Numbered from the stretch's first letter, positions 44,814-55,030 are shown. The stretch is DNA of 64,000 nucleotides from Pedobacter sp. MC2016-15 (GCF_026239695.1 NZ_JAPIVS010000003.1:372001-436000), one strand, 5' to 3'. Notes: generated by a model from the sequence alone, not told the origin. Program-made: numbers and translations.

Positions 44814-45494
44814 TTATTTCGCTATCCGTCTGAAATGCAGTACGGACAAAGCGATATAGAGTACCAGCACAAACGGTATAGCAGCAAATTTCAGGAAGGC
44901 AATCAGAATTGCCGACAGGATCAGGAAAATATACTTGATCTTGTTTTGTGCCCAGTCCTGAGAGCCAAATTTCAAAGAGAAAATCCGGATCTCACTGGTC
45001 AGCAGAAAGCTCATCACCACCGTAATAGCTACCAGCAGCAAGGTAGAACTTCCCAGTGCCGGGTAATCGCGCTGAATAAAAGGGAGAGACACTATAAACA
45101 GCGTATTCATCGGTGTATTCAACCCTATAAAATCCTCTGTCTGGCGTTCATCGATATTAAACTTAGCGAGGCGCAGTGCAGAGAACATGGTGATCATGAA
45201 ACCTGCATAGGGAAGATAGGGCGAATTGAAATCGCTTTGTGAAAGCATTTGAAACATCACCACTCCCGGCAATAAGCCAAAGCTCACCATATCCGCCAGT
45301 GAATCCAGTTCTTTCCCGATAGCCGATTTTACACCCAGAAAGCGGGCTACAAAACCATCAAAAAAGTCGAATATACCAGAGGCAAGCACAGCGTATGCTG
45401 CTACATCCAGGTTACCTTTAAATGCAGAAACCACACCAAAGCAGCCTGAGAGCAGATTGGCGCAAGTTAATGCATTAGGAATGTGTTTCTTCAT
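44814..45494 (-). CDS. pssA: CDP-diacylglycerol-serine O-phosphatidyltransferase
   Basis: PssA makes phosphatidylserine, the precursor of phosphatidylethanolamine, in the inner membrane. The 226-residue protein has several membrane helices, and the CDP-alcohol phosphotransferase signature spreads over DFFDGFVARFLGV and GKELDSLADMVSFG (DGxxAR...GxxxDxxxD). The length and the PNALTCANLLSGCFGV entry motif match the Bacillus-type enzyme. It lies 6 bases after rho and is probably co-transcribed with it. Confidence 0.93.
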   Translation of the reverse strand: MKKHIPNALTCANLLSGCFGVVSAFKGNLDVAAYAVLASGIFDFFDGFVARFLGVKSAIGKELDSLADMVSFGLLPGVVMFQMLSQSDFNSPYLPYAGFMITMFSALRLAKFNIDERQTEDFIGLNTPMNTLFIVSLPFIQRDYPALGSSTLLLVAITVVMSFLLTSEIRIFSLKFGSQDWAQNKIKYIFLILSAILIAFLKFAAIPFVLVLYIALSVLHFRRIAK

Positions 45495-45500
45495 TTTGGA

Positions 45501-47207
45501 TTAGCTGTTCATTGAAATTAAGAACTCCTCGTTAGACTTGGTATTCTTGATTTGTGCCTGAACAAATTCCATAGCTTCCTGTGCGTTCATATCGGCCAGG
45601 TGGTTACGCAGTATCCATACTCTTTGTAAGGTGTCTCTGTCATGCAGGAGGTCATCACGGCGGGTACTTGATGCAGTAATATCGATCGCAGGGAAGATAC
45701 GTTTGTTAGATAGTTTACGGTCTAACTGCAGCTCCATGTTACCCGTACCTTTGAATTCTTCAAAGATCACTTCGTCCATTTTAGAACCAGTATCTGTAAG
45801 GGCCGTTGCAAGGATAGTCAGTGAACCACCTTTTTCGATATTTCTTGCTGCTCCGAAGAAACGTTTCGGTTTGTGTAATGCGTTCGCATCCACACCACCT
45901 GACAGGATTTTACCTGATGCAGGCGCTGTTGTATTATAAGCACGGGCAAGGCGGGTGATAGAATCCAGCAGGATCACTACATCATGGCCGCACTCTACAA
46001 GGCGTTTTGCTTTTTCAAGAACAATATTGGCAATTTTTACGTGACGGTCTGCAGGCTCATCAAATGTGGATGCAATCACCTCAGCGCGTACGCTTCTGGC
46101 CATGTCAGTCACCTCTTCCGGACGTTCGTCGATCAACAGGATGATCAGGTAAACTTCAGGGTGGTTTTTAGCAATGGCGTTAGCTACTTCTTTCAGCAGG
46201 TTTGTTTTACCTGTTTTTGGCTGTGCCACGATCAGACCACGCTGTCCTTTACCAATCGGGGTAAACAGGTCGATGATCCGTGTAGAGTAGTTATTTGTTT
46301 CCGTAAACAGGTTTAATCTTTCTGTTGGGAATAAGGGCGTCAGGTAGTCAAAAGGAACCCTGTCTCTTACATCTGCCGGAAGACGTCCGTTGATCGTTTC
46401 AACACGTACCAGCGGGAAATATTTTTCGCCTTCTTTTGGCGGGCGGATGCTGCCTTTAACGGTATCTCCTGTTTTTAAACCAAATAATTTGATTTGTGAC
46501 TGTGATACATAAATATCATCAGGCGAAGACAGGTAATTGTAATCTGCTGACCTCAGGAAGCCATAACCATCGGGCATGATCTCCAATACACCTTCGTTGG
46601 TGATGGTATTGTCGAAATCCAGATTTGAATAGCTGTTTTCGTTAGATTTCTGATTACTGTTATTGCCTGTATTGTTGCCTTTAGATCTGTTGTCTTCTCT
46701 CAGGGGTTTTACTTTTTTCTGTTCGCCGTTTGGATTGGCTGCAGGTGCAGTAAAATTATCATCTCTCTTAGGTTGAGGTATAGCCTGATCAGCTTCTTTT
46801 TCTGCCGGCTGTGCTGCAGTTTCCTGTTGCTCTGCTGCCGCAGGATTGTCAAATAAAGAAGCTCTGTTGAAGTTATTGTTGGAAGCAGAAGAGGTTTCAG
46901 GTTCGTCTTTAGCGATGCGCGTCCTTTTTCTGAGTGGTTTTTCTGCGGTATTGGTTTTTGTTGTTTTTGCTTTAGCAGCTTTTACCGGGGCCTCAGTGGC
47001 AGCATCATTCGTGGTGATGATCTCGGCAATGGTGGATTCAGTTGTTGGAATAACAATATCTGGCTCCCCCTGCTGTTCGCTGATCTGGCGAATCACTTCA
47101 ACCAGCTCGGCTTTGCGCATTTCATCGGCATTTAAGATCCCCTTTGATTTTGCTAACTCACGCAGTTCAGCCGTGAGCTTTTCATTTAATTCTGTTTTGT
47201 TAAACAT
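45501..47207 (-). CDS. rho: Transcription termination factor Rho with long disordered insert
   Basis: Rho is the hexameric helicase that ends transcription. The 568-residue protein is about 150 residues longer than E. coli Rho. The Rho-N helical domain is at 1-47. A low-complexity insert rich in Ala, Thr, Lys, Asn and Gln fills about 48-205. The primary RNA-binding domain is [26 protein letters not shown], the Walker A is AQPKTGKTN, Walker B is [16 protein letters not shown] and the Q/R-loop region is intact. Such inserts are known in Bacteroidetes Rho; in B. thetaiotaomicron the insert has been linked to phase separation. Confidence 0.96.
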   Translation of the reverse strand: MFNKTELNEKLTAELRELAKSKGILNADEMRKAELVEVIRQISEQQGEPDIVIPTTESTIAEIITTNDAATEAPVKAAKAKTTKTNTAEKPLRKRTRIAKDEPETSSASNNNFNRASLFDNPAAAEQQETAAQPAEKEADQAIPQPKRDDNFTAPAANPNGEQKKVKPLREDNRSKGNNTGNNSNQKSNENSYSNLDFDNTITNEGVLEIMPDGYGFLRSADYNYLSSPDDIYVSQSQIKLFGLKTGDTVKGSIRPPKEGEKYFPLVRVETINGRLPADVRDRVPFDYLTPLFPTERLNLFTETNNYSTRIIDLFTPIGKGQRGLIVAQPKTGKTNLLKEVANAIAKNHPEVYLIILLIDERPEEVTDMARSVRAEVIASTFDEPADRHVKIANIVLEKAKRLVECGHDVVILLDSITRLARAYNTTAPASGKILSGGVDANALHKPKRFFGAARNIEKGGSLTILATALTDTGSKMDEVIFEEFKGTGNMELQLDRKLSNKRIFPAIDITASSTRRDDLLHDRDTLQRVWILRNHLADMNAQEAMEFVQAQIKNTKSNEEFLISMNS

Positions 47208-47466
47208 TATGTGGGTGTAGAGAAATTTTTATAAACGTATTTATCGACATATCAGAGCAAAAAATGCAATCAGGATTTGAAAAATAGTACAAAATTTTGT
47301 GAGATTTTCTGGACTGATCAGATAAACTTTTGAGAATTATGTTGCAATTGTATGTATTTGTATCTGAAACTCCAAGTAAAATTTAAAAATGTTAGAAATA
47401 TTTTACTTAAGGCACAATCATAAAACTATAGAAATTTTGGCATATTTGCGCATAATCCAAGCCCAA

Positions 47467-48297
47467 ATGAATAAAAAGCAACTATTTGAACAAATCAAGT
47501 CTAAAAAATCATTTTTGTGTGTCGGACTGGACTCCGCGCCCGAAAATATCCCAGAGCATCTTTTAGATTATGAAGATCCAATTTTTGAGTTTAATAAGCA
47601 AATTATAGATGCGACAGAAGACCTGTGTGTTGCTTATAAACCAAATACTGCTTTTTATGAGTCACGTGGCCTGAAAGGCTGGGAGAGTTTGCTGAAAACC
47701 TGGTCGTATATCCCAAAAGAGATTTTTACCATTGCTGATGCCAAGAGGGGAGATATCGGAAATACCTCTGCCATGTATGCAGACGCGTTTTTCAATGAAG
47801 AAAAATCAGGTTTCAGTTTCGACTCTGTGACCGTTGCACCTTATATGGGCAAAGATTCTGTGAGCCCATTCCTGAAATATGAAGATAAATGGGTGATCCT
47901 GCTGGCAGCGACCTCAAATGAGGGGCATCATGACTTCCAGACCCTGCAAACACCGGGTGGTAAGTTATATGAAGAAGTGATCCGGGTGTCCTCGGGCTGG
48001 GCAGACAGCGAGCGGCTGATGTACGTTGTGGGTGCCACCAGGGGATCTGAATTTGCCAATATCAGGCGTCTGGCACCAGATAGTTTTCTGCTTGTTCCCG
48101 GAGTTGGTGCTCAGGGTGGAAGCCTCGCTGACGTTTGTGAATTCGGATTGAACGATCATTGTGGCTTACTGGTAAACTCTGCAAGGGGTATCATTTATGC
48201 CAGCAAGGGAAAAGATTTTGCAGAGAAGGCCAGAGAAGAAGCTTCGAAATTACAGCTGGAGATGCAGTCTATCCTTGAAAAAGCTGAGTTAATCTAA
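47467..48297 (+). CDS. pyrF: Orotidine-5'-phosphate decarboxylase, PyrF group 2
   Basis: PyrF converts OMP to UMP in pyrimidine synthesis. The ATG at 47467 ([23 protein letters not shown]) was chosen over one at 47389, because the family starts just before [14 protein letters not shown] and the upstream part is AT-rich spacer. The protein has 276 residues, the length of the group 2 enzymes, and the catalytic tetrad region [17 protein letters not shown] is intact. VPGVGAQGG near the C-terminus binds the phosphate. It is divergent from rho. Confidence 0.94.
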   Translation: MNKKQLFEQIKSKKSFLCVGLDSAPENIPEHLLDYEDPIFEFNKQIIDATEDLCVAYKPNTAFYESRGLKGWESLLKTWSYIPKEIFTIADAKRGDIGNTSAMYADAFFNEEKSGFSFDSVTVAPYMGKDSVSPFLKYEDKWVILLAATSNEGHHDFQTLQTPGGKLYEEVIRVSSGWADSERLMYVVGATRGSEFANIRRLAPDSFLLVPGVGAQGGSLADVCEFGLNDHCGLLVNSARGIIYASKGKDFAEKAREEASKLQLEMQSILEKAELI

Positions 48298-48350
48298 GTT
48301 GCTGAATATATAGCTAACAGGAAATATCCTCTTTGAATTAAGTTTGCTTC

Positions 48351-49643
48351 ATGCGGCTTAACGAAGATTTTTTACATTATATCTGGCAATACAGACTGCT
48401 GACCAGCCTTGATCTGTATTGTACCAACGGATCGAAACTGGAGATCATTGATCCCGGCGCATTCAATACACATGCCGGCCCTGATTTCAGCACTGCAAAA
48501 CTGCGGATCGGCGGAACGTTATGGGCGGGGAATGTGGAGATCCACCTCAGGGCTTCCGACTGGTTATTACACGATCATCAGGAGGATCGTTTATACGATA
48601 CCGTGATCCTGCATGTGGTTTATGAGGATGATGCAGAAATATGCCGTACAGACGGCAGTGTAATTCCTGTTCTGTTGGTCAAAGAGCTCATCCCGGAATC
48701 CCTGCTGCAGCGGTACAGGTCGCTCCTCGATAACCGGAATGCCTTTCCCTGTGAGCATCACATGCCTCAGACAGACCCGGCAGTCAGCACAAAAGTTCTC
48801 GCTACTATGGCTGCAGCCCGGCTGGCAGAAAAATCTGCGGAGCTGGAATCGCTGATGCTAAAAAACAAGTACAACTGGAATGAAACATTTCATCAGCTGC
48901 TGATCAGGAACTTTGGCTTTAAGGTAAACAATATCCCTTTTGAGATGATGGCCGCAGGTTTACCGGCTACACTGTTTGCTAAACACAGGCATCAGCCCCT
49001 GCAGATAGAAGCGCTGCTGTTTGGGCAGTCAGGTTTTCTGGAAGGAGAATTTACAGATCTTTATCCGCGACAGCTACAGGCTGAGTATATTTTCCTCAGG
49101 AAAAAGTATCAGCTGCAACCACTTGATTCCTCATTATGGAAATTCCTGAGGATGCGCCCGCAGAATTTTCCCTTGTTAAGGATCGCGCAACTGGCGGGAA
49201 TGCTGTCAGGAAATACGCCTGCAATTGCTGATGTACTTGCTGCCGGAGAGCTCTCTGACCTGCTCAGTTTATTCGTTCCGGTTGCTGTTCATCCCTACTG
49301 GACAGACCACGATCAGTTTGATCAACAGTGTAAGCCCTTGTCGCTGATGTTGGGCAAAAGGTCTGTAGAACTACTAATTATCAATGCTGTATGCGTCATT
49401 TTGTATCACTATGGCTGGTATTTTGGACTGCCGGCCATGCAGCAGCGTGCATTGAGCTTTCTGCAAAAAATACCCGCAGAGCACAATGCTGTCACTCAGT
49501 TATACAAAAAATCAGGACTGACCATACAAAGCGCATGGGATTCACAGGGTGTTCTGCAGCTGCATCACAAATGTTGTATGCTAAAAAAATGCCTTAGCTG
49601 TCCGATTGGAATGGATATTGTGACAAAGCCTGTGAGTATTTAA
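48351..49643 (+). CDS. DUF2851 family protein
   Basis: The protein is 430 residues and of the DUF2851 family, found mainly in Bacteroidetes. Family marks are EDFLHYIWQYRLL at the start, IIDPGAFNTHAGPDFSTAKLRIGG and AGNVEIHLRASDWLLHDH. The Asp/Glu/His pattern GPDF...GNVEIH suggests a restriction-endonuclease-like core (an inference from motif shape). Four Cys near the C-terminus (CCMLKKCLSCPIG) could bind metal. No function is established that I can name. It lies 53 bases after pyrF and may be co-transcribed with it. Confidence 0.82.
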   Translation: MRLNEDFLHYIWQYRLLTSLDLYCTNGSKLEIIDPGAFNTHAGPDFSTAKLRIGGTLWAGNVEIHLRASDWLLHDHQEDRLYDTVILHVVYEDDAEICRTDGSVIPVLLVKELIPESLLQRYRSLLDNRNAFPCEHHMPQTDPAVSTKVLATMAAARLAEKSAELESLMLKNKYNWNETFHQLLIRNFGFKVNNIPFEMMAAGLPATLFAKHRHQPLQIEALLFGQSGFLEGEFTDLYPRQLQAEYIFLRKKYQLQPLDSSLWKFLRMRPQNFPLLRIAQLAGMLSGNTPAIADVLAAGELSDLLSLFVPVAVHPYWTDHDQFDQQCKPLSLMLGKRSVELLIINAVCVILYHYGWYFGLPAMQQRALSFLQKIPAEHNAVTQLYKKSGLTIQSAWDSQGVLQLHHKCCMLKKCLSCPIGMDIVTKPVSI

Positions 49644-49722
49644 GGTATTGTTTTTGCTTTTAGATAAAAAATATCTAAATTGAACAAGAATAGACACCCC
49701 GAACTACATAATTGAAAATATC

Positions 49723-49944
49723 ATGTTTCAGACCATCGTCACTTATTTTGAGAAACAAAGTTTTGGGGTATGTACTTATATCGCAGAGCGGTTTAATATG
49801 TCGATCAGCAAAATCAGGCTTTTCTTTATTTATTCCTCATTTCTGGCCGTAGGTTTTCCTATTGTATTTTATGTGATGGCAGCGCTCATCCTGGATGTGC
49901 GTCATTATATCAAAAGAATCAGGCTGCGGATTTGGGATTTATAA
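49723..49944 (+). CDS. Short PspC-like membrane protein
   Basis: The protein is 73 residues. The N-terminal half FGVCTYIAERFNMSISKIRLFFIYSSF matches the PspC domain (family form: GVCxGLAxYFxxxxxxVRxxF), and one membrane helix follows (about 36-57), then a basic tail. PspC proteins of enterobacteria act in the phage-shock envelope response. Stand-alone short versions are common in Bacteroidetes and their role is unclear. It lies upstream of ftsK on the same strand. Confidence 0.75.
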   Translation: MFQTIVTYFEKQSFGVCTYIAERFNMSISKIRLFFIYSSFLAVGFPIVFYVMAALILDVRHYIKRIRLRIWDL

Positions 49945-50019
49945 CCATTATACTGATATTTCCGATAGATATTCTTCTTCTGCAATTTAGAATAACATGA
50001 CACATACAACTATATATTT

Positions 50020-50027
50020 TATATTTG
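50020..50027 (+). promoter_or_regulatory. Putative ftsK promoter, -7 element
   Basis: TATATTTG matches TAnnTTTG exactly, 24 bases before the ftsK ATG. No TTTG is found at the right distance upstream, so support is partial. Confidence 0.35.
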
Positions 50028-50051
50028 TTGTCTAATACTAGTAAATAAAAG

Positions 50052-52733
50052 ATGTCGGTAAGGGGAAACCAATTTAAATCTAATTCATTCAAAAACGAAT
50101 ACGGAGACAAGCAAGGTTCAAGAGGATCGGCCAAACAACCCAGAGAACTGTTTGATCGGGTACCCACACTGAACTTTCAGAATGAACGTGTGCTGAAGAT
50201 TGCCGGCCTGTTTTTTCTGATTCTCGCGATCTACTTCCTGGTTGCCTTCACCTCCTACCTTTTCACATGGCAGGAAGATTACAGCTATGTGATCGATGCC
50301 AACGGGGGCTGGGGGAATCTGTTCAAAACCATGGAAGAGCTGCAGCAGAATAATATTCCTGTAGCAGTACAGAACTGGCTGGGCAAATTTGGTGCTTTGC
50401 TGTCTCACCAGTTTATTTACGAGTGGTTTGGGGTAGCATCTTTTGTCTTTGTTTTTATCTTTTTTGTAATCGGCTACCGCCTGTTATTTAAGGTTAAGAT
50501 CTTTGCGATGGAGAAAACTCTGGGCTATAGCTTGTTTTCACTGCTGTTTTTATCCCTTACATTCGGATTTTTCCACTCTTTCTTCTCAGATGCTCCTCAT
50601 TATCTGGAAGGTGAGATAGGGTACTGGAGCAACAAGCTTTTAGTTGCCCAGATTGGTATTACGGGAGTAGGAGGTCTGCTCGCCTTTTTAGGGCTTACCA
50701 TCCTGATCATTGCCTATAACATAGACTTTAAACTTCCTGAACGTAAACCGCGTACAGAAGAAGAAGATATTGACGTGGCTGAGGTTGGCAATCATTTTCC
50801 TTCTCCGGCTGAGGCTGTTGCAGAACGTTTTGCAGAGAAACGGGCAGAAAGGGAAGAGGAGGCCGCCCTGGCGAATAACGTAGTGAGGGGACATACTGCC
50901 ATGGCAGAAAATGTTGAACTGGAGAAAAACCCGGGAGAAGTAGAATTTACGCTCAACGACCGCCTTGGTGCGCAGCGTAAAAAAACACAGCAGAATATTG
51001 TTTTAACGCCTAGCCGCTTTGAAAATGCTCCGCTTGAGGAGGAGGATCTGGTTCCGCCGGTGCCACCTGCGCTGAACGTGCTGAACAACGCGCCGATTAT
51101 CCTTTCGCCGGTGGTAGAACCCATTTCAGAAATTGTTTACGAAGATGTAAAGCCTGAACCGCAGCTGACGATTGAGAAGAGCGAAGAAGATAAAAAATCG
51201 GAGGAGCTGGTAGAACAGTTTGGGAATTATGATCCTACGCTGGATCTGGCAAGCTATAAATACCCGTCAATAGAATTGCTTGAAGATTATGGCTCCAACA
51301 AGATCTCTGTAAACGCAGACGAGCTGGAAGCTAACAAGAATAAGATCGTTGAAACGCTTAACCATTACAATATCGAGATCGACAAGATTAAAGCTACGAT
51401 AGGCCCAACGGTGACGCTGTATGAAATTATCCCCGCCCCGGGGGTGCGGATCTCAAAAATCAAGAACCTGGAAGATGATATCGCGCTTAGTTTAGCCGCT
51501 TTGGGGATCAGGATCATTGCTCCGATGCCTGGTAAAGGTACCATTGGTATTGAGGTGCCAAATATGCATCCTGAAATGGTTTCTATGCGGAGTATTCTGG
51601 CGACGGAGAAATTCCAGAAAACGGATATGGACCTGCCGATTGCACTGGGTAAGACGATATCTAACGAAGTGTACATTGCCGACCTGGCGAAGATGCCCCA
51701 TCTGCTTGTTGCCGGGGCAACGGGGCAGGGTAAATCAGTAGGTATCAATGCGATTCTGGTATCTCTTCTGTATAAAAAACATCCTTCACAACTCAAATTT
51801 GTGCTGGTAGATCCTAAAAAGGTGGAGCTTACGCTCTTTAATAAAATTGAGCGCCATTTTCTGGCCAAACTTCCGGGAGAGGCAGATGCGATTATTACGG
51901 ATACAAAAAAAGTAATCAATACGCTAAACTCACTTTGTATTGAGATGGATCAGCGCTACGACCTGTTGAAGGATGCGCAGGTGCGGAACCTTCGTGAATA
52001 CAATGAGAAGTTTATCAAGAGGAAGCTGAACCCGAACAATTCACACCGCTGGCTACCCTATATTGTGCTGGTCGTGGATGAGTTTGCCGACCTGATGATG
52101 ACGGCAGGCAAGGAGGTAGAAACACCGATTGCCCGCCTGGCACAGCTGGCACGTGCGGTAGGTATCCACCTGGTACTCGCCACTCAGCGTCCTTCAGTAA
52201 ACATCATTACCGGTACTATTAAGGCCAACTTCCCGGCCAGGTTAGCCTTCAGGGTATTATCAAAAATTGACTCCAGGACGATCCTTGACAGCGGCGGTGC
52301 CGATCAGCTGATTGGTCGCGGGGATATGTTACTGTCTACAGGAAACGATCTGATCAGGTTGCAGTGTGCTTTTGTGGATACACCTGAGGTGGACCGCATC
52401 TCGGAGTTTATCGGAAACCAGCGCGGTTATCCTGAAGCTTACCAGTTACCGGAGTACCTTGATGAGGCTGCAGAATCCGCTAAGCTGGATTTTGATCCTG
52501 ACGACAGGGATTCGATGTTCGAAGATGCTGCACGACTGATTGTTATGCACCAGCAGGGATCTACTTCACTGATCCAGCGTAAGCTGAAACTGGGTTATAA
52601 CCGTGCCGGAAGGATCATTGATCAGCTGGAAGCAGCAGGGGTTGTAGGGCCATTTGAAGGTAGTAAAGCGAGGGAAGTGTTGCTGCCTGATGATTATGCT
52701 TTGGAACAGTTCTTGAATGATCTGAAGAAATAA
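50052..52733 (+). CDS. ftsK: DNA translocase FtsK/SpoIIIE
   Basis: FtsK pumps chromosomal DNA through the closing septum and helps dimer resolution. The 893-residue protein has four membrane helices within about 55-230, an acidic linker (about 235-390) shorter than in E. coli, and the motor domain. Walker A is GATGQGKSVGINAIL, Walker B is IVLVVDEFADLMM, followed by LARAVGIHLVLATQRPSVN. The C-terminal winged-helix gamma domain, which reads oriented KOPS-like sites, is GSTSLIQRKLKLGYNRAGRI. lolA begins 8 bases later, so the two are one operon. Confidence 0.95.
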   Translation: MSVRGNQFKSNSFKNEYGDKQGSRGSAKQPRELFDRVPTLNFQNERVLKIAGLFFLILAIYFLVAFTSYLFTWQEDYSYVIDANGGWGNLFKTMEELQQNNIPVAVQNWLGKFGALLSHQFIYEWFGVASFVFVFIFFVIGYRLLFKVKIFAMEKTLGYSLFSLLFLSLTFGFFHSFFSDAPHYLEGEIGYWSNKLLVAQIGITGVGGLLAFLGLTILIIAYNIDFKLPERKPRTEEEDIDVAEVGNHFPSPAEAVAERFAEKRAEREEEAALANNVVRGHTAMAENVELEKNPGEVEFTLNDRLGAQRKKTQQNIVLTPSRFENAPLEEEDLVPPVPPALNVLNNAPIILSPVVEPISEIVYEDVKPEPQLTIEKSEEDKKSEELVEQFGNYDPTLDLASYKYPSIELLEDYGSNKISVNADELEANKNKIVETLNHYNIEIDKIKATIGPTVTLYEIIPAPGVRISKIKNLEDDIALSLAALGIRIIAPMPGKGTIGIEVPNMHPEMVSMRSILATEKFQKTDMDLPIALGKTISNEVYIADLAKMPHLLVAGATGQGKSVGINAILVSLLYKKHPSQLKFVLVDPKKVELTLFNKIERHFLAKLPGEADAIITDTKKVINTLNSLCIEMDQRYDLLKDAQVRNLREYNEKFIKRKLNPNNSHRWLPYIVLVVDEFADLMMTAGKEVETPIARLAQLARAVGIHLVLATQRPSVNIITGTIKANFPARLAFRVLSKIDSRTILDSGGADQLIGRGDMLLSTGNDLIRLQCAFVDTPEVDRISEFIGNQRGYPEAYQLPEYLDEAAESAKLDFDPDDRDSMFEDAARLIVMHQQGSTSLIQRKLKLGYNRAGRIIDQLEAAGVVGPFEGSKAREVLLPDDYALEQFLNDLKK

Positions 52734-52741
52734 CAGACCAA

Positions 52742-53389
52742 ATGAAGAAGATCTTATCATTGCTGCTATTGTCTGGAATGTATATTTCCGGATATAGCCA
52801 GACTGATGCAAAAGCAAAAACTATATTAGCTGAAGCCAGTAAAAAATATAAAACTTACGATGTAGTGAAGGCTACCTTTACCTTTACACTGGAGAACCCG
52901 CAAAATAAGCAGAAGGATACACAGCAGGGGACACTGATCGTGCAATCTGCTGCCAACAAATATAAGGTGGTGATGACTGATCAGGATATGATCAGTGACG
53001 GCAAGAGCCAGTGGACTTACCTGAAAAAGGATAAGGAGGTGCAGGTGTCTGCGGTTGACAACAGTGGGGATGCTTTGAATCCTGCAGGAATATTCACGTT
53101 ATATGAACAGGGTTTCAAGTACCTGTATACGGGTGAAAAGAAAGAGGGAAGCAAGACCTATCAAATGATAGATTTGTCGCCATTAGATACGAAGAAATCA
53201 TATTTCAAAATCAGGCTGGGGATCGATAAGTCGGCCCACCAGATTGCCAATGTGGTGATCTTTGACAAAAACGGGAACAGGTATACGTATGTCGTAAAAA
53301 CTTTTGTGCCCAACGTAAAAGTTCCTGCCGGTACTTTTGGCTTCGATGCGAAAAAGTACCCCGGTGTTGAAGTGGTAGACTTACGATAA
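52742..53389 (+). CDS. lolA: Outer-membrane lipoprotein carrier protein
   Basis: LolA takes lipoproteins released by the LolCDE transporter across the periplasm. The 215-residue protein has a signal peptide ending near GYSQ (residue 20). The half-barrel pattern fits LolA: TFTLENPQNKQKDTQQGTLIVQ, a TDQDMISDGKSQWTYLKKDKEVQV segment and the C-terminal VPAGTFGFDAKKYPGVEVVDL. The gene next to ftsK is the usual place for lolA in many bacteria, which supports the call. Confidence 0.88.
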   Translation: MKKILSLLLLSGMYISGYSQTDAKAKTILAEASKKYKTYDVVKATFTFTLENPQNKQKDTQQGTLIVQSAANKYKVVMTDQDMISDGKSQWTYLKKDKEVQVSAVDNSGDALNPAGIFTLYEQGFKYLYTGEKKEGSKTYQMIDLSPLDTKKSYFKIRLGIDKSAHQIANVVIFDKNGNRYTYVVKTFVPNVKVPAGTFGFDAKKYPGVEVVDLR

Positions 53390-53438
53390 TCTATTCTTTT
53401 TTTGTTAATTTTGAAAATATGACTTTAACTTTCGCATT

Positions 53439-54200
53439 TTGAAGATTACATTTCTGGGTACTGGTACTTCACAGGGGATTCCTGTGATCACCTGCGAATG
53501 TGAAGTCTGCCGGTCAGAAGATGCGAGGGACAAACGTTTGCGGGTTTCTGTTCTGATAGAGACTGAAGATAAAACTATTGCCATAGACAGTGGTCCTGAT
53601 TTCAGGTACCAGATGCTGCGGGCAAAGGTGAAGGACCTGGACGCAATTGTCTACACACATGAGCATAAAGACCATATTGCAGGTCTTGATGACATCAGGC
53701 CTTTCAATTATCTGCTGCAGAAAAATATTGATGTTTATGCCACAGATCGTGTTCAGGATGCTTTGAAAAGGGAGTTTTCCTACATTTTTGCTGACAAGGT
53801 TTATCCGGGTGTGCCGCAGATCAATATGCATACGGTAACAGGTGAGAATTTCTTTATCGGTAAAACTGAGTTTATCCCTCTGGATATCATGCACTATAAG
53901 CTGCCGATACTGGGCTACAGGATTAACAATTTTACGTATATCACTGATGCCAAAACGATCTCTGCTGCGTCTATAGAAAAGATCAGGGGTACGAAAGTGC
54001 TTGTGGTTAATGCTTTACAAAAGGAATATCATATTTCTCACTTCACCCTGGATGAGGCGCTGGAATTTGCTGCGCTGATAGGGGCAGAGATGACGTATTT
54101 TACGCATATGAGCCATAATCTGGGTAAACATGCTGATATCGAGGCGATATTGCCTCCAAATATCAGGCTGGCATATGACGGATTAAAAATTGAGTTATAG
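53439..54200 (+). CDS. PhnP/RNase Z-like metallo-beta-lactamase hydrolase
   Basis: The protein is 253 residues. The TTG at 53439 was taken as start because the fold begins at once (KITFLGTGTSQGIPVITCECEVC) and no ATG fits. The metal site THEHKDHIAGLDD (HxHxDH) is complete, and YITDAKTISA and FTHMSHNLGKH supply further ligands. The pair of Cys in CECEVC is seen in PhnP-type phosphodiesterases, which cleave cyclic phosphates, so a role on nucleotide cyclic phosphates or similar is possible. The substrate is not known. Confidence 0.82.
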   Translation: MKITFLGTGTSQGIPVITCECEVCRSEDARDKRLRVSVLIETEDKTIAIDSGPDFRYQMLRAKVKDLDAIVYTHEHKDHIAGLDDIRPFNYLLQKNIDVYATDRVQDALKREFSYIFADKVYPGVPQINMHTVTGENFFIGKTEFIPLDIMHYKLPILGYRINNFTYITDAKTISAASIEKIRGTKVLVVNALQKEYHISHFTLDEALEFAALIGAEMTYFTHMSHNLGKHADIEAILPPNIRLAYDGLKIEL

Positions 54201-54215
54201 TTTTTTTAAAATAGG

Positions 54216-54247
54216 TGTTAAATCTATGGTGAATAAATATATATTTG
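54216..54247 (+). promoter_or_regulatory. Promoter of tRNA-Leu(GAG)
   Basis: TATATTTG (54240-54247) matches TAnnTTTG exactly, 14 bases before the tRNA. TGTT (54216-54219) with a 20-base spacer is a weak -33 partner. Confidence 0.5.
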
Positions 54248-54261
54248 CAGCACAGAAATAT

Positions 54262-54345
54262 ACCCGGGTGGCGAAATTGGTAGACGCGCCAGCTTGAGGG
54301 GCTGGTGCTGGCAACGGCGTGGCAGTTCGAATCTGCTCTCGGGTA
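54262..54345 (+). tRNA. tRNA-Leu, anticodon GAG
   Basis: The acceptor stem ACCCGGG pairs with CTCGGGT and the discriminator is A. The anticodon stem CCAGC/GCTGG encloses TTGAGGG, giving anticodon GAG, which reads CUC and CUU. The long variable arm and T-loop TTCGAAT fit a class II leucine tRNA. CCA is not encoded. Confidence 0.94.
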
Positions 54346-54360
54346 CTTCATTTAAATCAG

Positions 54361-54394
54361 AAAGGATTGCTCCTAAAAGAGCAGTCCTTTTTTT
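54361..54394 (+). terminator. Terminator after tRNA-Leu(GAG)
   Basis: AAAGGATTGCTC pairs with GAGCAGTCCTTT (one G-T pair) around CTAAAA and runs into a T-stretch. Confidence 0.88.
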
Positions 54395-54446
54395 ATTTAG
54401 CGAGATATAGTATAATTTTGTTATTCATGTCACAGAGGGAGGAGTT

Positions 54447-55028
54447 ATGCACGAGTTATTTTTTGACTATTTAAAAAAGAATAGTTCTGTTCCACTTTCA
54501 GAAGAGGAAAAGGCTTTAATCCTAAAGTCCTTTTCGCCATTTAAATTAAGAAAAAGACAACATTTTGTGCAGGCTGGCAATCACTGCAAAAATCTTGGCT
54601 TCATTATCAAAGGTGCAACGAGGCAGTATACTGTGGATGATAGTGGTGTTGAGCATACTGCAGGCCTTTGTATTGAGAACTGGTGGGTGTGTGACCGTGA
54701 AAGTTTTGTCATGTCTACTCCGAGCATCTATCACATTGAAGCATGGCAAGATACCGAGATGCTGATCATGAGCAGGTCTGAAAATCTTGAACTCATGAAA
54801 GTGAGGGCTTTTTCAGAAATGGTTCATCGTCTGAATGATAAAAATAATGCTGCTAACCAAAAACGGATCACCTCATCAATCAGCTTTACTGCAGAAGAGC
54901 GGTATCGCGATTTTGTTGCCTCTTATCCTGAACTTATCAGGAGATTTCCCCAGCATATCATTGCTTCCTACCTCGGTATGGCACAAGATACATTGAGCCG
55001 TATCAAACGGCAGCTCCTACAGCGATAA
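54447..55028 (+). CDS. Crp/Fnr-family transcription regulator, copy A
   Basis: The protein is 193 residues. The N-terminal cyclic-nucleotide-binding-like barrel shows FKLRKRQHFVQAGNHCKNLGFIIKGATRQYTVD. The residues that bind cAMP in CRP are not conserved, so the ligand is probably different or absent. The C-terminal helix-turn-helix is FPQHIIASYLGMAQDTLSRIK. This short type is common in Bacteroidetes, where many members sit near genes they control. A paralog lies 700 bases downstream, with a minus-strand orphan gene between them. Confidence 0.85.
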   Translation: MHELFFDYLKKNSSVPLSEEEKALILKSFSPFKLRKRQHFVQAGNHCKNLGFIIKGATRQYTVDDSGVEHTAGLCIENWWVCDRESFVMSTPSIYHIEAWQDTEMLIMSRSENLELMKVRAFSEMVHRLNDKNNAANQKRITSSISFTAEERYRDFVASYPELIRRFPQHIIASYLGMAQDTLSRIKRQLLQR

Positions 55029-55030
55029 GC

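Noticed and set aside
49659..49679. AT-only hairpin TTTAGATA-AAAAA-TATCTAAA after the DUF2851 gene
   Set aside because: The 8-bp stem is almost all A-T and has no T-run after it, so it is too weak to call a terminator.
51365..51919. 184-codon minus-strand frame inside ftsK
   Set aside because: It is opposite the conserved FtsK motor domain; the low-complexity Ser/Ile-rich translation is typical of a shadow frame.
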